Below, in pieces: positions 1 to 10,630 of a stretch of 64,000 nt of DNA (its first letter is position 1; each line of letters starts with the position of its first letter). The notes beneath the pieces are model-generated. The model searched no databases and was not told the DNA's origin. It saw only the letters and a list, made by a program, of their open reading frames with translations. The position numbers and the translations under genes are program-made. The stretch covers positions 150,387 to 214,386 of the forward strand of contig BOKW01000008.1 in the NCBI GenBank assembly GCA_016861185.1, written 5' to 3'. Origin of the DNA: Betaproteobacteria bacterium (GTDB lineage Bacteria; Pseudomonadota; Gammaproteobacteria; Burkholderiales; Burkholderiaceae_F).

Positions 1-45
1 GTCGCCCGCGACGAAGCGACCGCGCTCGCCGCGGCCACGCCGCGC

Positions 46-1458
46 GTGCTGGCCGGCGCGGAACGCACGCTCGCCGACCAGCTCGCCGCGTGGCTCGCGC
101 TGCGCATCGACGAGCACGCGCTGAAGCCCGGCACGCGGCTGCCTTCGATCCGGCGCTTCGCCGGCGACAAGCGCGTCAGTCGCTCGACCGTCGTCGAGGC
201 CTACGACCGCTTGATCGCCGCAGGCTACGTCGAGTCGCGCCGCGGCTCGGGGTTCTACGTGCGCGCGCGGCGCGGGCGGCCGGCGGCGCCGGTCGCAAGG
301 ACCGCCGCCGCTGCACGCGCGACGGCGAACGCCGCGCCGATCGACGTCGTCTGGCTGCTGCGCAGCCTGTTGCGGCAATCGCCCGCGAGCGATCATCCGG
401 GCGCGGGACTGCTGCCGCCGGCCTGGCTTGACAGCGAGCTGGTCGCTGCGGCGGTGCGCGCGATCGGCCGCAGCGCCGGCGATGCGCTGCTGAACTACGG
501 CGTGCCCGAAGGCTATCTGCCGTTGCGCGAGCAGCTCGTGCAGCGGCTCGCGCTGGCCGACATCGGCGCGAGCCCGGAGCAGATCGTCACGACCAACGGC
601 GTCACGCACGGCATCGACCTCGTCGCGCGGCACTTCATCGCGCCGGGCGACACGGTGTTCGTCGAGGACCCCGCCTGGTACCTGATGTTCGGCCGCTTCG
701 CCGCGTTCGGCGCGAAAGTCGTCGGCGTTCCGCGCGGTCTCGACGGGCCCGACACCGCGGTGCTCGCCAACCTGCTGACGCGGCATCAGCCGAAGCTCTT
801 CGTCGTCGGCAGCGTGCTGCACAACCCGACCGGCACGTCGCTGTCCGCTGCGAACGCGCATCGGCTGCTCAAGCTCGCCGACGAATACGGCTTCACGATC
901 GTCGAGGACGACGTTTACGGCGACCTGCATCCGGGGCGCACGTCGTCGTCGTGCATGCGGCTCGCGAGCCTCGATCAGCTCAGGCGCGTCGTCTACATCG
1001 GCGGCTTCTCGAAGACACTGGCGGCGAACCTGCGCGTCGGTTTCGTCGCCGCGCATCCGGACATCGCCCAGCCGATCGCGGAGCTGAAGATGCTGACGGG
1101 GCTCACGACGCCGGAGCTGACCGAGCGCGTCGTCGCGCGCATCCTCGCCGAAGGGCAGTACCGCCGCCACCTCGAGCGGCTGCGCGGCAAGCTCGACGCC
1201 GCCCGCGACCGCACCGCGCGCGCGCTCGAGAGAATGGGCGTGAAGCTGTTCGCGCAGCCCGACGCCGGCATCTTCCTCTGGGGCGACTTCGGCCGCGACA
1301 CCAACGCGATCGCCGCCGCCGGCGCCGAGCAGGGCATCCTGTGCGCCCCCGGCAGCCTGTTCTCGCCGACGCAACTGCCGAGCACGTGGATGCGCGTGTC
1401 CGCCGCCACGAGCCTGAACCCCGCCGCGATGAAGTTTCTCGCGCACGCGATGGAATAG
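46..1458 (+). CDS. MocR/PdxR-type regulator (GntR HTH fused to aminotransferase), possibly 5'-partial
   Basis: This is a fusion of a GntR-type winged helix (about residues 10-75, with RLPSIRRFA and SRSTVVEAYDRL) and a fold-type I aminotransferase domain (about 110-465). The PLP-binding lysine is Lys323 in GGFSKT, preceded by HNPTGTS and by VEDDVYGDL. Such proteins act as PLP-sensing transcription factors, often of vitamin B6, GABA or taurine genes; the target cannot be read here. The GTG at 46 is only the first start inside the window. The same frame is open back to base 1 and that stretch is compatible with protein, so the true start may lie outside. No target operon is visible on the left. 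Confidence 0.88.
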   Translation: MLAGAERTLADQLAAWLALRIDEHALKPGTRLPSIRRFAGDKRVSRSTVVEAYDRLIAAGYVESRRGSGFYVRARRGRPAAPVARTAAAARATANAAPIDVVWLLRSLLRQSPASDHPGAGLLPPAWLDSELVAAAVRAIGRSAGDALLNYGVPEGYLPLREQLVQRLALADIGASPEQIVTTNGVTHGIDLVARHFIAPGDTVFVEDPAWYLMFGRFAAFGAKVVGVPRGLDGPDTAVLANLLTRHQPKLFVVGSVLHNPTGTSLSAANAHRLLKLADEYGFTIVEDDVYGDLHPGRTSSSCMRLASLDQLRRVVYIGGFSKTLAANLRVGFVAAHPDIAQPIAELKMLTGLTTPELTERVVARILAEGQYRRHLERLRGKLDAARDRTARALERMGVKLFAQPDAGIFLWGDFGRDTNAIAAAGAEQGILCAPGSLFSPTQLPSTWMRVSAATSLNPAAMKFLAHAME

Positions 1459-1473
1459 CGCGCGCTCCATGAA

Positions 1474-1720
1474 CCCCCTTTGAAAAAGGGGGGCAGGGGG
1501 GATTTCTCCGGCGCCTCCGCGTGCGATGCGCCTCTTACTGCGACGATCGTGAAATCCCCCTCAGTCCCCCTTTACGAAAGGGGGAGGAGATGCGGGAGCG
1601 TGCCGAGACTTCGCCTGCCGTTCGCTCGATCCCCCCTTTGAAAAGGGGGGCAGGGGGGATTTATCCGGCGCTTCCATCTGCGACGCGCGTCCTACGGCGA
1701 CGATCGCGGAATCCCCCTGT
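1474..1720. repeat. Family A dispersed repeats, three copies
   Basis: The gap between the MocR gene and groL is filled by three palindromes of the type CCCCCTTTGAAAAAGGGGG (near 1474-1507, 1552-1592 and 1628-1664). Each is joined to a GGGGGATTT or AAATCCCCCT arm. The short frames across this stretch are repeat-derived and are not called as genes. Confidence 0.85.
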
Positions 1721-1726
1721 GCTCGC

Positions 1727-3349
<1,623 letters not shown>

Positions 3350-3426
3350 CGCAGTCCTCCTGGCGACATCGCACGGCCCGGTCGGGCCGGGTACAGTTGA
3401 AGCGTTTCGATTGCGCGCTCCGCGCC

Positions 3427-4431
3427 ATGCGCCCGCTGTTCGAACCGGCCCTGGTCAACGACGTCTTCGGCGATCCGGGCCTGTACGTCGACTTCCGCGA
3501 AGAGCGGCGCGCGCTGTTGTTCGACTTCGGCGACCTGTCGGTGCTGCCGCCGCGCAAGCTGCTGCGCATCTCGCACATCTTCGTCACGCACGCGCACATC
3601 GACCACTTCGTCGGCTTCGACCGCTGGCTGCGCGTCGTGCTCGGCCGCAAGGAGCGCGTGACGCTGTACGGCGGTCCGGACTTCATCGCGCAGGTCGAGC
3701 ACAAGCTCGCCGCGTACACGTGGAACGTCGTGCACCGCTACGACATCGCGCTGACGATCGACGCGGTCGAGATCGAGCCCGGCGGACGTGCGCGCAGCGC
3801 GAGCTTCTGCAGCCGCGACCGCTTCCGGCGAGTGGAGGGCGATGCGTGGAACCTTCATGACGACCTGCTGCTCGCCGAGGAATCCTTCCGCGTGCGGGCG
3901 CGTTTCCTCGACCACGACATACTTTGCCTCGCCTTCGCGCTGGAGGAGTCGACGCACGTCAATGTCTGGAAGAACAGGCTCGCCGAAATGGGCTTGCCGA
4001 CCGGCCACTGGCTGCATGCGCTGAAGCGCACCGCCAAGTCCGGTGCGGCGGACGACGCGCCGATCGAGGTGCGCTGGCGCGATCGCGACGGCGAGCACGT
4101 CGTGACGCGCCGCCTGGGCGAGCTGCGACCGGCGCTCGAGTTCGTGCCGGGTCGGCGCGTCGGTTACGTGACCGATATCCGCTACACCGAAGCCAACCTG
4201 CGCACGCTCGACGAACTGCTCGCCGGCGTCGACCTGCTTTTCATCGAAAGCGTCTTTCTCGACAGCGAAGCCGAGCACGCGGCGCGCAAGAACCACCTGA
4301 CCGCGAAGCAGGCCGGCACGATCGCGCGCCGGCTCGGCGCGAAGGCGGTCGTGCCGTTCCACTTCTCGCCGCGCTACGAGGACCGCGCGGCTGAGCTGCA
4401 CGCCGAGGTGCAGGCGGCATGGCGCGGTTAG
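3427..4431 (+). CDS. MBL-fold metallo-hydrolase, RNase Z-like
   Basis: The 334-residue protein has the metallo-beta-lactamase signature HAHIDH at residues 55-60 (VTHAHIDHF) and a later FHFSPRY near the C terminus that would supply further metal ligands. GYVTDIRY followed by LFIESVF matches the arrangement in RNase Z/ElaC-like hydrolases. RNase Z trims tRNA 3' ends, but this protein lacks enough recognisable exosite sequence to claim that activity. ATG 3427 is preferred over the upstream in-frame start at 3343, which overlaps the groL start region on the other strand. It lies 30 bp upstream of rtcA, an RNA-end enzyme, which fits a role on RNA. Confidence 0.82.
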   Translation: MRPLFEPALVNDVFGDPGLYVDFREERRALLFDFGDLSVLPPRKLLRISHIFVTHAHIDHFVGFDRWLRVVLGRKERVTLYGGPDFIAQVEHKLAAYTWNVVHRYDIALTIDAVEIEPGGRARSASFCSRDRFRRVEGDAWNLHDDLLLAEESFRVRARFLDHDILCLAFALEESTHVNVWKNRLAEMGLPTGHWLHALKRTAKSGAADDAPIEVRWRDRDGEHVVTRRLGELRPALEFVPGRRVGYVTDIRYTEANLRTLDELLAGVDLLFIESVFLDSEAEHAARKNHLTAKQAGTIARRLGAKAVVPFHFSPRYEDRAAELHAEVQAAWRG

Positions 4432-4433
4432 CG

Positions 4434-4459
4434 CCCTCTCCCCGTGCCCGGGGGGAGGG
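4434..4459. repeat. Short family B palindrome overlapping the rtcA ribosome-binding site
   Basis: The palindrome CCCTCTCCCC-GTGC-CCGGGGGGAGGG sits between the MBL gene stop and the rtcA ATG. It is a short form of the family B element found whole at 16467-16554. Its purine-rich right arm is the only Shine-Dalgarno-like sequence in front of the rtcA start at 4462. Confidence 0.75.
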
Positions 4460-4461
4460 AG

Positions 4462-5535
4462 ATGAACGGACAGGCGCCACAACGGTTTGTCGAAAGGAAT
4501 GCGGTGCTCCACATCCCCGGCGACACCGGTGAAGGCGGCGGGCAGATCGCGCGGATGGCGATCGCGCTGGCGGCGGTCACCGGCACGGCGATCCGGCTGA
4601 CGCGCATCCGCGCCAAGCGGTCCAAGCCCGGCCTCGCCGCGCAGCACCTGACGGCCTTGCGCGCGGTGGCGGCGCTCGCCGGCGGCGACATCGAAGGGCT
4701 CGCGCTCGGCGCGACCGAGGTGACGTTCCGACCCGGGCCGATCGAAGGCGGCGAGCACCGCTTCGACGTCGGCACCGCCGGCAGCATCACGCTGCTGGCG
4801 CAGGCGCTGCTGCCGGCGCTCGTCCGCGCGCGAAAGCCTTCGACCGTGCGGCTCACCGGCGGCACCGACGTGCGCGGCGCGCCGCCGCTCGACTATCTGC
4901 GTTTCGTGCTGTTGCCGCTCGTCGCGCGCTGCGGCGTCGATGCGCGCATCGAACTGCTCAGGCGCGGCTACTACCCGCGCGGCGGCGGCGAAGTCGAGCT
5001 GACCGTGCGGCCGGCGGCGCCGCGTTCACCCGGCCGACTGGTCGCCGGTCCGCTGCGCGCGATCCGCGCGTTCGTGCACACGGCGAGGCTGCCGGAGCAC
5101 GTCGCGCTGCGCATGCGGGACGCCGCCTTGTCGCAGCTCGCGGGCTTGCCGGTCGAAGCGACGCTCGACACACACGCCGAAAGCTTCGGCCCCGGCGGCG
5201 CGATCGTGCTCGCGGCCGATCGCGGCGGCACGACCCTCGGCGCGGGCCGCGTGGCCGAGCGTGGCGTGCGCGCCGAGACGCTCGGCGAGTCGGCCGGTGC
5301 GGAACTGGCCCGCGATCTCGCGCTCGACATCGCGCTCGACGTGCACGCGGCCGACCAGTCGATCGTCTATCTCGCGCTCGCGTGCGCCGCGGGCGGCACC
5401 GCGTCTTTCACGACCGCCGAAGCGAGCCTGCACACCACCACCGCGATCTGGCTCGCGGAGCGGTTCCTGCCGGTGCGCTTTACCGTCGAGCGGCGCGAGC
5501 GGTCGGTGGAGATCGGTTGCGAGCGGCGCGCGTAA
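4462..5535 (+). CDS. rtcA: RNA 3'-terminal phosphate cyclase
   Basis: RtcA converts an RNA 3'-phosphate into a 2',3'-cyclic phosphate using ATP, through a covalent AMP-histidine. The 357-residue length fits the family. Visible landmarks are GEGGGQIARMA near the N terminus, GTAGSITLLAQALLP, RRGYYPRGGGE, and the C-terminal LHTTTAIWLAE. The His at position 324 corresponds to the nucleophile of E. coli RtcA. ATG 4462 is chosen because a GA-rich stretch lies just before it; a GTG at 4444 falls inside the repeat palindrome. The usual partners RtcB (ligase) and RtcR (regulator) are not nearby, which is unusual. The nearby MBL-fold and DHH proteins suggest an RNA-processing context. Confidence 0.93.
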   Translation: MNGQAPQRFVERNAVLHIPGDTGEGGGQIARMAIALAAVTGTAIRLTRIRAKRSKPGLAAQHLTALRAVAALAGGDIEGLALGATEVTFRPGPIEGGEHRFDVGTAGSITLLAQALLPALVRARKPSTVRLTGGTDVRGAPPLDYLRFVLLPLVARCGVDARIELLRRGYYPRGGGEVELTVRPAAPRSPGRLVAGPLRAIRAFVHTARLPEHVALRMRDAALSQLAGLPVEATLDTHAESFGPGGAIVLAADRGGTTLGAGRVAERGVRAETLGESAGAELARDLALDIALDVHAADQSIVYLALACAAGGTASFTTAEASLHTTTAIWLAERFLPVRFTVERRERSVEIGCERRA

Positions 5536-5552
5536 CGAAGGCGTGGATGCGC

Positions 5553-5750
5553 CCGAAATCCCCCTCCGGTCCCCCTTTACGAAAGGGGGACGGAGACGGA
5601 CGCACCTCCGGTGCGTGCGAGATGAATTTCCCCCTCTGGTCCCCCTTTTTCAAAGGGGGAGGGCAGAGGAGCGACGCGCGTGAGATTGCGCGTTTGGCGA
5701 CACTCAACCCCCCCTTTCCTAAAGGGGGGGCAGGGGGGATTTCCCGGTCT
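5553..5750. repeat. Family A dispersed repeats, three copies
   Basis: After rtcA there are three CCCCCTTT/AAAGGGGG palindromes at about 5560-5592, 5627-5664 and 5708-5742, each with an AAATCCCC or GGGGGATTT arm. A small GCACC-TCC-GGTGC hairpin (about 5604-5614) lies between the first two, as in the copies at 38380 and 60315. No gene is seen here. Confidence 0.85.
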
Positions 5751-5780
5751 CGATTCCCAGGAAACCTCTCACCCCCAACT

Positions 5781-6008
5781 TCAATCCGTCCGCATCTCCC
5801 CCCGCCGCACCCACACGCCGGCGCCTTCGCATTTCAGCAGCTCGTTGCCGCTGAGCACGAACGCGCCGATCTCGTACGGCACGTCGTTGAAGTAGCAGAC
5901 GCCGGGCCCCTGGTCGAGGTCGAAGGAGTCCTCGTCCTCTTCGTCGATGATCGGCGAGTTCCTGCGCTCGGGGTCGGGGGCGTCGACTTGCGGGATCTTC
6001 TTGACCAT
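5781..6008 (-). CDS. Small acidic conserved-type hypothetical protein
   Basis: This encodes 75 residues on the strand opposite to its neighbours. The N-terminal part is rich in acidic residues and proline (DEEDEDSFDLDQ), followed by a compact C-terminal part with two cysteines. GAAGGAG lies a suitable distance upstream of ATG 6008, which supports translation. I do not recognise a domain. Base composition and codon bias match the genome, so it is more likely a resident gene than a shadow. A longer frame in another phase across the same DNA is rich in arginine and is judged spurious. Confidence 0.6.
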   Translation of the reverse strand: MVKKIPQVDAPDPERRNSPIIDEEDEDSFDLDQGPGVCYFNDVPYEIGAFVLSGNELLKCEGAGVWVRRGEMRTD

Positions 6009-6169
6009 CTGCGCTCCTTCGCTGCGTATCGGATTTCAACGGAGCCACCATCGCACCGCCGCGGGCCGGCCGCCTTGATCGCCGTCAGCGGACGCGCGCG
6101 CTTGACCTGCGACACCCGGCCGGATCTGCGTTGGGGCATGCTAGTCGCGTTCCGATCGGGCCGAGGGCC

Positions 6170-7132
6170 ATGCGCCATATCGACGTGTTCAACGGCGATG
6201 CCGACGGCCTCTGCGCGCTGCATCAGTTGCGGCTCGCGGAGCCGGCCGACGCCGAACTGGTCACGGGGCTCAAGCGCGACATCGAGCTGCTCGCGCGCGT
6301 GCGCGCGGATGGCGACTGCGCGATCACGGTGCTCGACATCTCGCTCGACCGCAACCGCGCCGCGCTCGACCGGCTGCTGGCCGAAGGCGCGCGCGTGCGC
6401 TGGTTCGACCATCACTACGCCGGCCACGCGCCGACGCATCCGCGGCTCGAGCTGCACATCGATCCGGCGCCGTCGACCTGCACGAGCATCCTCGTCGACC
6501 GCCATCTCGGCGGGCGCTTCCGCCGCTGGGCCGTGGTCGCTGCGTTCGGCGACAACCTGCGCGTGCCCGCGCTCGAACTGGCCGCCGCGCTGGGCCTGGA
6601 CGACGCGCGCACCGACGCGCTGCGCGCGCTCGGCGAGGCGCTGAACTACAACGCCTACGGCGAAACCGAGACCGACGTGCTGATCCACCCGCGCGCGCTG
6701 TATCGCGTGCTGCATGCGTACGAGGATCCGTTCGACTTCGCCGCGCGCGAGCCGATCGCCGCCGCGCTGATCGAGCGCTGTCGCGCCGATCTCGCGGCCG
6801 CGCGCGCGCTCGCGCCCGCGTACGCGGACGAGCGCTGCACGCTGTACCGACTGCCGGACGCGCCGTGGGCGCGGCGCGTGCTCGGCACCTTCGCGCATCG
6901 GCTCGCGGCGGATGATCCGCAGCGCGCGCACGCGGTCGTCCGCGCCAACGCCGACGGCAGCTTGACGATCAGCGTGCGCGCGCCGCGCGGCACCGACGCG
7001 CTGTGCCGGCGCTTTCCGCGCGGCGGCGGCCGCAGCACCGCGGCCGGCATCGACCGGCTGCCGGCCGAGCGGCTCGACGAGTTCGTCCGCCGCTTCCGCG
7101 CGCCGGACTGGTGCGACGAGCCGAGCCGATGA
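6170..7132 (+). CDS. DHH-family phosphoesterase
   Basis: The 320-residue protein has the DHH superfamily metal motifs in order: GDADG (residues 9-13), VLDIS with Asp56, FDHH (79-82) and AFGDN (125-129). A C-terminal DHHA1-like module ends in GGGRSTAAGI, where many family members have GGGH. Members cleave phosphodiester bonds in oligoribonucleotides, cyclic dinucleotides, pAp or polyphosphate; the exact substrate cannot be decided. ATG 6170 is preferred to an upstream start because the family-typical N terminus begins there. It overlaps the next gene by ATGA, indicating translational coupling with the CapA-like protein. Confidence 0.85.
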   Translation: MRHIDVFNGDADGLCALHQLRLAEPADAELVTGLKRDIELLARVRADGDCAITVLDISLDRNRAALDRLLAEGARVRWFDHHYAGHAPTHPRLELHIDPAPSTCTSILVDRHLGGRFRRWAVVAAFGDNLRVPALELAAALGLDDARTDALRALGEALNYNAYGETETDVLIHPRALYRVLHAYEDPFDFAAREPIAAALIERCRADLAAARALAPAYADERCTLYRLPDAPWARRVLGTFAHRLAADDPQRAHAVVRANADGSLTISVRAPRGTDALCRRFPRGGGRSTAAGIDRLPAERLDEFVRRFRAPDWCDEPSR

Positions 7133-8247
7133 GCGCGAACGGGATCACGCTGTTCCTGTGCGGCGACGTGATGACCGGCCGTGGCATCGACCAGGCGCTG
7201 CCGCATCCGAGCCGGCCGCAGCTCTACGAGGACTACGTGCGTTCCGCGATCGGCTATGTCGAACTCGCCGAACAGGCCAACGGCCCGATCCGCCGTCCGA
7301 TGGGCTACGCCGACCTGTGGGGCGACGCGCTCGCGGAGTTCGAGCGCCGGCGGCCCGACGCGCGCATCGTCAACCTCGAAACCGCGGTGACCGCGAGCGA
7401 CGATGCGTGGCCCGGCAAGGGCATCCACTACCGGATGCATCCGGTCAACGTGCGCGCGCTGACGGCCGCAAAGCTCGACGGCTGCGCGCTCGCCAACAAC
7501 CACGTGCTCGACTGGGGGCACGACGGGCTCGCCGAAACGCTGGACACGCTCGCGCGCGCCGGCATCCGCACCGCAGGCGCGGGCCGCGACGCCGCCCAGG
7601 CGGCAGCGCCCGCGATCATCGACCTGCCGCCGGGCCGCCGCGTGCTCGTGTTCGGCTATTGCACCGAAGACAGCGGCGTCCCGCCCGAGTGGGCCGCGAC
7701 CGCGACGCGTGCCGGCGTGGCGCTGCTGCGCAAGCTCAACACGCAGACCGCCGCCGACATCGCGGCGCAGGTCAGCGCGGTGCGGCGCGCGGGCGACGTG
7801 GTCGTCGCGTCGATCCACTGGGGCGGCAACTGGGGTTTCGCGATCCCTACCGCGCAGCGCGAATTCGCGCACCGGCTGATCGACGAAGCCGGCGTCGACC
7901 TCGTGCACGGCCATTCGTCGCACCACGTCAAGGGCGTCGAGATTCATCGCGGCCGGCTGATCCTGTACGGCTGCGGCGACTTCGTGAACGACTACGAAGG
8001 CATCCGCGGCCACGAACGCTGGCGCGGCGATCTCGCGCTGATGTACTTCGCCGCGCTCGAACCCGCCACCGGCGCGCTCGCCTCGCTCGCGATGACCCCC
8101 ACCCGCATGCGCCGCTTCCGCGTACAGCGCGCCTCCGACGAGGAGGCCCAATGGCTCGCCGACACCCTGAACCGCGAAGGCCGACCGCTCGGTACGCGAG
8201 TCGAGCGACAACCCGACGGCACGCTTGCGTTGAGGTGGACTTCGTGA
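7129..8247 (+). CDS. CapA-family metallophosphatase-like protein
   Basis: This 372-residue protein belongs to the CapA/PgsA family by CGDVMTGRG at the N terminus, NLETAVT, ANNHVLDWG followed by GAGRD, and SIHWGGNWG with HGHSSHH. These carry the residues expected of a calcineurin-like metallophosphoesterase fold. Founders of the family act in poly-gamma-glutamate export, but no capsule gene is present and there is no signal peptide, so a cytoplasmic hydrolase role is possible. The start overlaps the DHH gene stop (ATGA at 7129-7132), so the two are almost certainly cotranscribed. Confidence 0.85.
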   Translation: MSANGITLFLCGDVMTGRGIDQALPHPSRPQLYEDYVRSAIGYVELAEQANGPIRRPMGYADLWGDALAEFERRRPDARIVNLETAVTASDDAWPGKGIHYRMHPVNVRALTAAKLDGCALANNHVLDWGHDGLAETLDTLARAGIRTAGAGRDAAQAAAPAIIDLPPGRRVLVFGYCTEDSGVPPEWAATATRAGVALLRKLNTQTAADIAAQVSAVRRAGDVVVASIHWGGNWGFAIPTAQREFAHRLIDEAGVDLVHGHSSHHVKGVEIHRGRLILYGCGDFVNDYEGIRGHERWRGDLALMYFAALEPATGALASLAMTPTRMRRFRVQRASDEEAQWLADTLNREGRPLGTRVERQPDGTLALRWTS

Positions 8248-8279
8248 CCATTCCGCACCGGACACGCAATGCGCATAGT

Positions 8280-8392
8280 CCCCTCGCCCCGCTTGCGGGG
8301 ACCAGCCCGAAGGGCGCAGGACGCCGCGCAGCGGCGGTCCCGAGCGTCGCGAGGGACGGGCCGCAGGCCCGCAGAGGGCTAGGGTGAGGGGG
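8280..8392. repeat. Family B element, long form (113 bp)
   Basis: The element is bounded by CCCCTCGCCC and GGGTGAGGGG and contains internal hairpins such as CCCCGCTTGCGGGG. It fills most of the gap between the CapA-like gene and the PRPP synthetase gene. The ends match the element inside the ABC exporter at 16467-16554. Confidence 0.75.
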
Positions 8393-8462
8393 CAGCGACG
8401 CCGCAGCGTGAGTGCCCAACGCTCGACGCCCGACCGGACCGGCGCCAGACTTGGAGACCCCC

Positions 8463-9419
8463 ATGCTCCTCTTCGCCCTCAAATCCACCCGCGACTTCGG
8501 CCAGCGCGTCGCCGCCTCCCTCGGCGCCGAGCTCGCCCCCTGCGAAGAGCGCGAGTTCGAGGACGGCGAACACAAGGCGCGCCCGCTCGTCGACGTGCGC
8601 GGGCACGACTGCTTCGTAATCCAGAGCCTGCACGGCGGGCCGGACGCCAGCGGCAACGACAAGCTCGCGCGGCTGCTGTTCTTCGCCGGCGCGCTGCGCG
8701 ACCACGGCGCCACGCGCGTCACCGCCGTCGTGCCTTACCTCGCGTACGCGCGCAAGGACCGCGTGACCAAGCCGTGGGACCCGGTGATCACGCGCTACGT
8801 CGCGCAGCTCTTCGAGGCGATGGGCATCGCCGGCGTGATCACGCTCGAAGTGCACAACGTCGCCGCATTCCAGAACGCCTTCCGCATCCCGACGCTGCAC
8901 CTCGAATCGGCCGAAGTCTTCGCGCCGCGCGCGGGCGAACTTGCGGGCGCAGGCCCCGTCGTCGTCGCCTCGCCCGATCCCGGCGGCGTCAAGCGCGCGC
9001 AGCTCTTCCGCGAAACGCTCGAAGCGCGTCTGAAGCGCGAGTTCGGCGCCGCGTACCTGGAGAAGCGCCGCAGCGCCGGTGTCGTCAGCGGCTCCATGCT
9101 CGCCGGCGACGTGCAGGGCGCGACGGTCTTCCTCGTCGACGACCTGATCAGCACCGGCGGCACGATGCTGCGCGCCGCGCAAACCTGCCTCGCCGCCGGC
9201 GCGACCAAGGTCTATGCCTTCGCCGCGCACGGACTGTTCAACGCAGGCGCGAGCGACGTGATCGTGAATCCGGCTTTCGCCGCGACGATCCTCACCGACA
9301 CCGTGCCGCCGTTCCGGCTGAGCGCCGCGGCGCGCGAGCGCGTGGAGATCGTCAGCGCGGCGCCGCTCTTCGCGGACGCGATTCGGCGGGTGCACGCAGG
9401 CGTGCGCGGCGGTATGTGA
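8463..9419 (+). CDS. prs: Ribose-phosphate pyrophosphokinase-like enzyme
   Basis: This 318-residue protein matches PRPP synthetases, which make PRPP from ribose 5-phosphate and ATP for nucleotide, NAD, histidine and tryptophan synthesis. The PRPP loop VFLVDDLISTGGTM (about 220-233) and the SPDPGGVKRAQ region are intact. The catalytic flexible loop reads RKDRVTKPWDP instead of the usual RQDR form. Together with a replaced FDLH region (LEVHNVAAF), this suggests a divergent second type rather than the housekeeping enzyme. ATG 8463 gives the family-like N terminus. Context (RtcA, DHH, MBL) suggests salvage of RNA-derived ribose phosphates, but that is inference. Confidence 0.85.
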   Translation: MLLFALKSTRDFGQRVAASLGAELAPCEEREFEDGEHKARPLVDVRGHDCFVIQSLHGGPDASGNDKLARLLFFAGALRDHGATRVTAVVPYLAYARKDRVTKPWDPVITRYVAQLFEAMGIAGVITLEVHNVAAFQNAFRIPTLHLESAEVFAPRAGELAGAGPVVVASPDPGGVKRAQLFRETLEARLKREFGAAYLEKRRSAGVVSGSMLAGDVQGATVFLVDDLISTGGTMLRAAQTCLAAGATKVYAFAAHGLFNAGASDVIVNPAFAATILTDTVPPFRLSAAARERVEIVSAAPLFADAIRRVHAGVRGGM

Positions 9420-9673
9420 TCGCCCGTCGCGGGTTCAGAGCCCGCGAACTATTGACGGTGCGCCCTGACCGGAACGACGATCCAAGCGCGGCGGCCGTTG
9501 AAGGCTGAAGCGGTGGCCATGTCGGCCGACAATGCAGATTCGTGCGGCGCGTTTGTCGTTCGTGTTACTCGGCTGCGCGGGTCAATGAAATAGGAGTTTA
9601 CGGTCCTGAGCGGCGCCACAGTGGCGTGTTATTTAGCAGCGGTGGGCTAATCGAAAACAAGTTGCGCAACAAT
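9420..9673. other. Left boundary zone of the accessory island, no gene
   Basis: Composition changes within this stretch, from GC-rich host-like sequence to markedly more A/T after about 9590. I see no integrase, tRNA end or clear direct repeat marking an insertion point. An open frame runs through from 9542, but its first 44 codons do not look like protein. A promoter for the next gene is expected here but none is convincing. Confidence 0.5.
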
Positions 9674-10630
9674 ATGCCAATGTACGTCTTCCGAATCCAC
9701 ATAAGACCGGGCGGAGGCTCGGCAGACATGCGGCAGACCTTCGACTACTGCCTCAGAGAAGGGATTCTGGGCGTCGGGTGGAGGACGCGCTCCGGCCGAA
9801 ACACGCGTGACTGGACTGAATACTACGAAGAGGCGTCCCGTGAACACGAGAACCTCGCTGTCTGCAAGTACATTTACGAATGGGTCACCCCCGGCGATCT
9901 CGTATGGACGCGCGCCCCCTCCGGCCACTACTACCTTGCTCGTGTCTTGTCCGGGTGGGAGTACTGGGCAACGGAAGAGGCTCAGCGGCTCGACATTGAC
10001 ATCGCCAATATCTTTCGTTGCGAGCTGAAACGCGTCGACACGGATGACGTTCCGGGCAAGATCGTTGCGTGCTTTAGGGCTTCGCGCTCGATTCAAGAGA
10101 TTGCGGACGATAAAGCCTGCGAATACTCGCGCTATCTGTGGGACGTCTTGAGCGGTCAGGATATCTACGAGGTCGACAAAGCGAAGTACTCGGACGTATT
10201 CATGATGCTCGATGCCGAGGAAACCGAGGACGTGGTGTTTCTTTATCTTCAAACGAAAGGCTGGTACGTGTTGCCACATTCGCGGAAAGGCGATTCGATG
10301 ACCTTCGAGTATCTCTGCGTCAATCCGTTGGACGGACAGGTCGCAGGGGTTCAAGTGAAAACTGGGAACACGCCCCTCAATAAGGATGACTATGCGCTCT
10401 TCCCGCACAAGATATTCTTGTTTCAGGCCAACGACATCTACTCCGGCGTTGGCGCTGACTACGTCGAGTGCATTCCCCGTGAGGCGCTGATGACCTTTCT
10501 TAACAAGGCAGCCTCCTGGCTTCCGAAGTCTCTACGGCGCAAGCTTGAGATTGCGGGGCTGCCCCATGTTGTTGCCCAACAAAGTGCTGCGGCCGATGCA
10601 CAACGCGCTGCGACCGTTGTGCGCGGCTGA
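9674..10630 (+). CDS. Restriction-endonuclease-like (PD-(D/E)XK-like) cassette protein
   Basis: The product has 318 residues and I do not recognise a named family with certainty. The N-terminal half (about 1-130) carries GILGVGW, WVTPGDLVWTR and YYLARVLSGWEY, resembling small beta-barrel sensor modules seen in front of restriction-like nucleases. The C-terminal half has EETEDVVFLYLQTKGWYVLP, then GDSMTFEYL and AGVQVKTGN, which can be read as a PD-(D/E)XK core with the final Q-V-K. The start is ATG 9674 or ATG 9680. The DNA is less GC-rich than flanking genes. The stop codon lies inside an attC site, as is typical of integron gene cassettes. A nuclease function is inference. Confidence 0.6.
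   Translation: MPMYVFRIHIRPGGGSADMRQTFDYCLREGILGVGWRTRSGRNTRDWTEYYEEASREHENLAVCKYIYEWVTPGDLVWTRAPSGHYYLARVLSGWEYWATEEAQRLDIDIANIFRCELKRVDTDDVPGKIVACFRASRSIQEIADDKACEYSRYLWDVLSGQDIYEVDKAKYSDVFMMLDAEETEDVVFLYLQTKGWYVLPHSRKGDSMTFEYLCVNPLDGQVAGVQVKTGNTPLNKDDYALFPHKIFLFQANDIYSGVGADYVECIPREALMTFLNKAASWLPKSLRRKLEIAGLPHVVAQQSAAADAQRAATVVRG

Noticed and set aside
3350..3426. Heat-shock promoter for the lone groL
   Set aside because: On the minus strand only a CTTCAAC-like box is present and no CCCCAT-type element at the right spacing, unlike at htpG.
7129..8247. Capsule biosynthesis locus
   Set aside because: There is a single CapA-like gene with no CapB, CapC or PgsA partner and no signal peptide. 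The neighbours are nucleotide and RNA enzymes.
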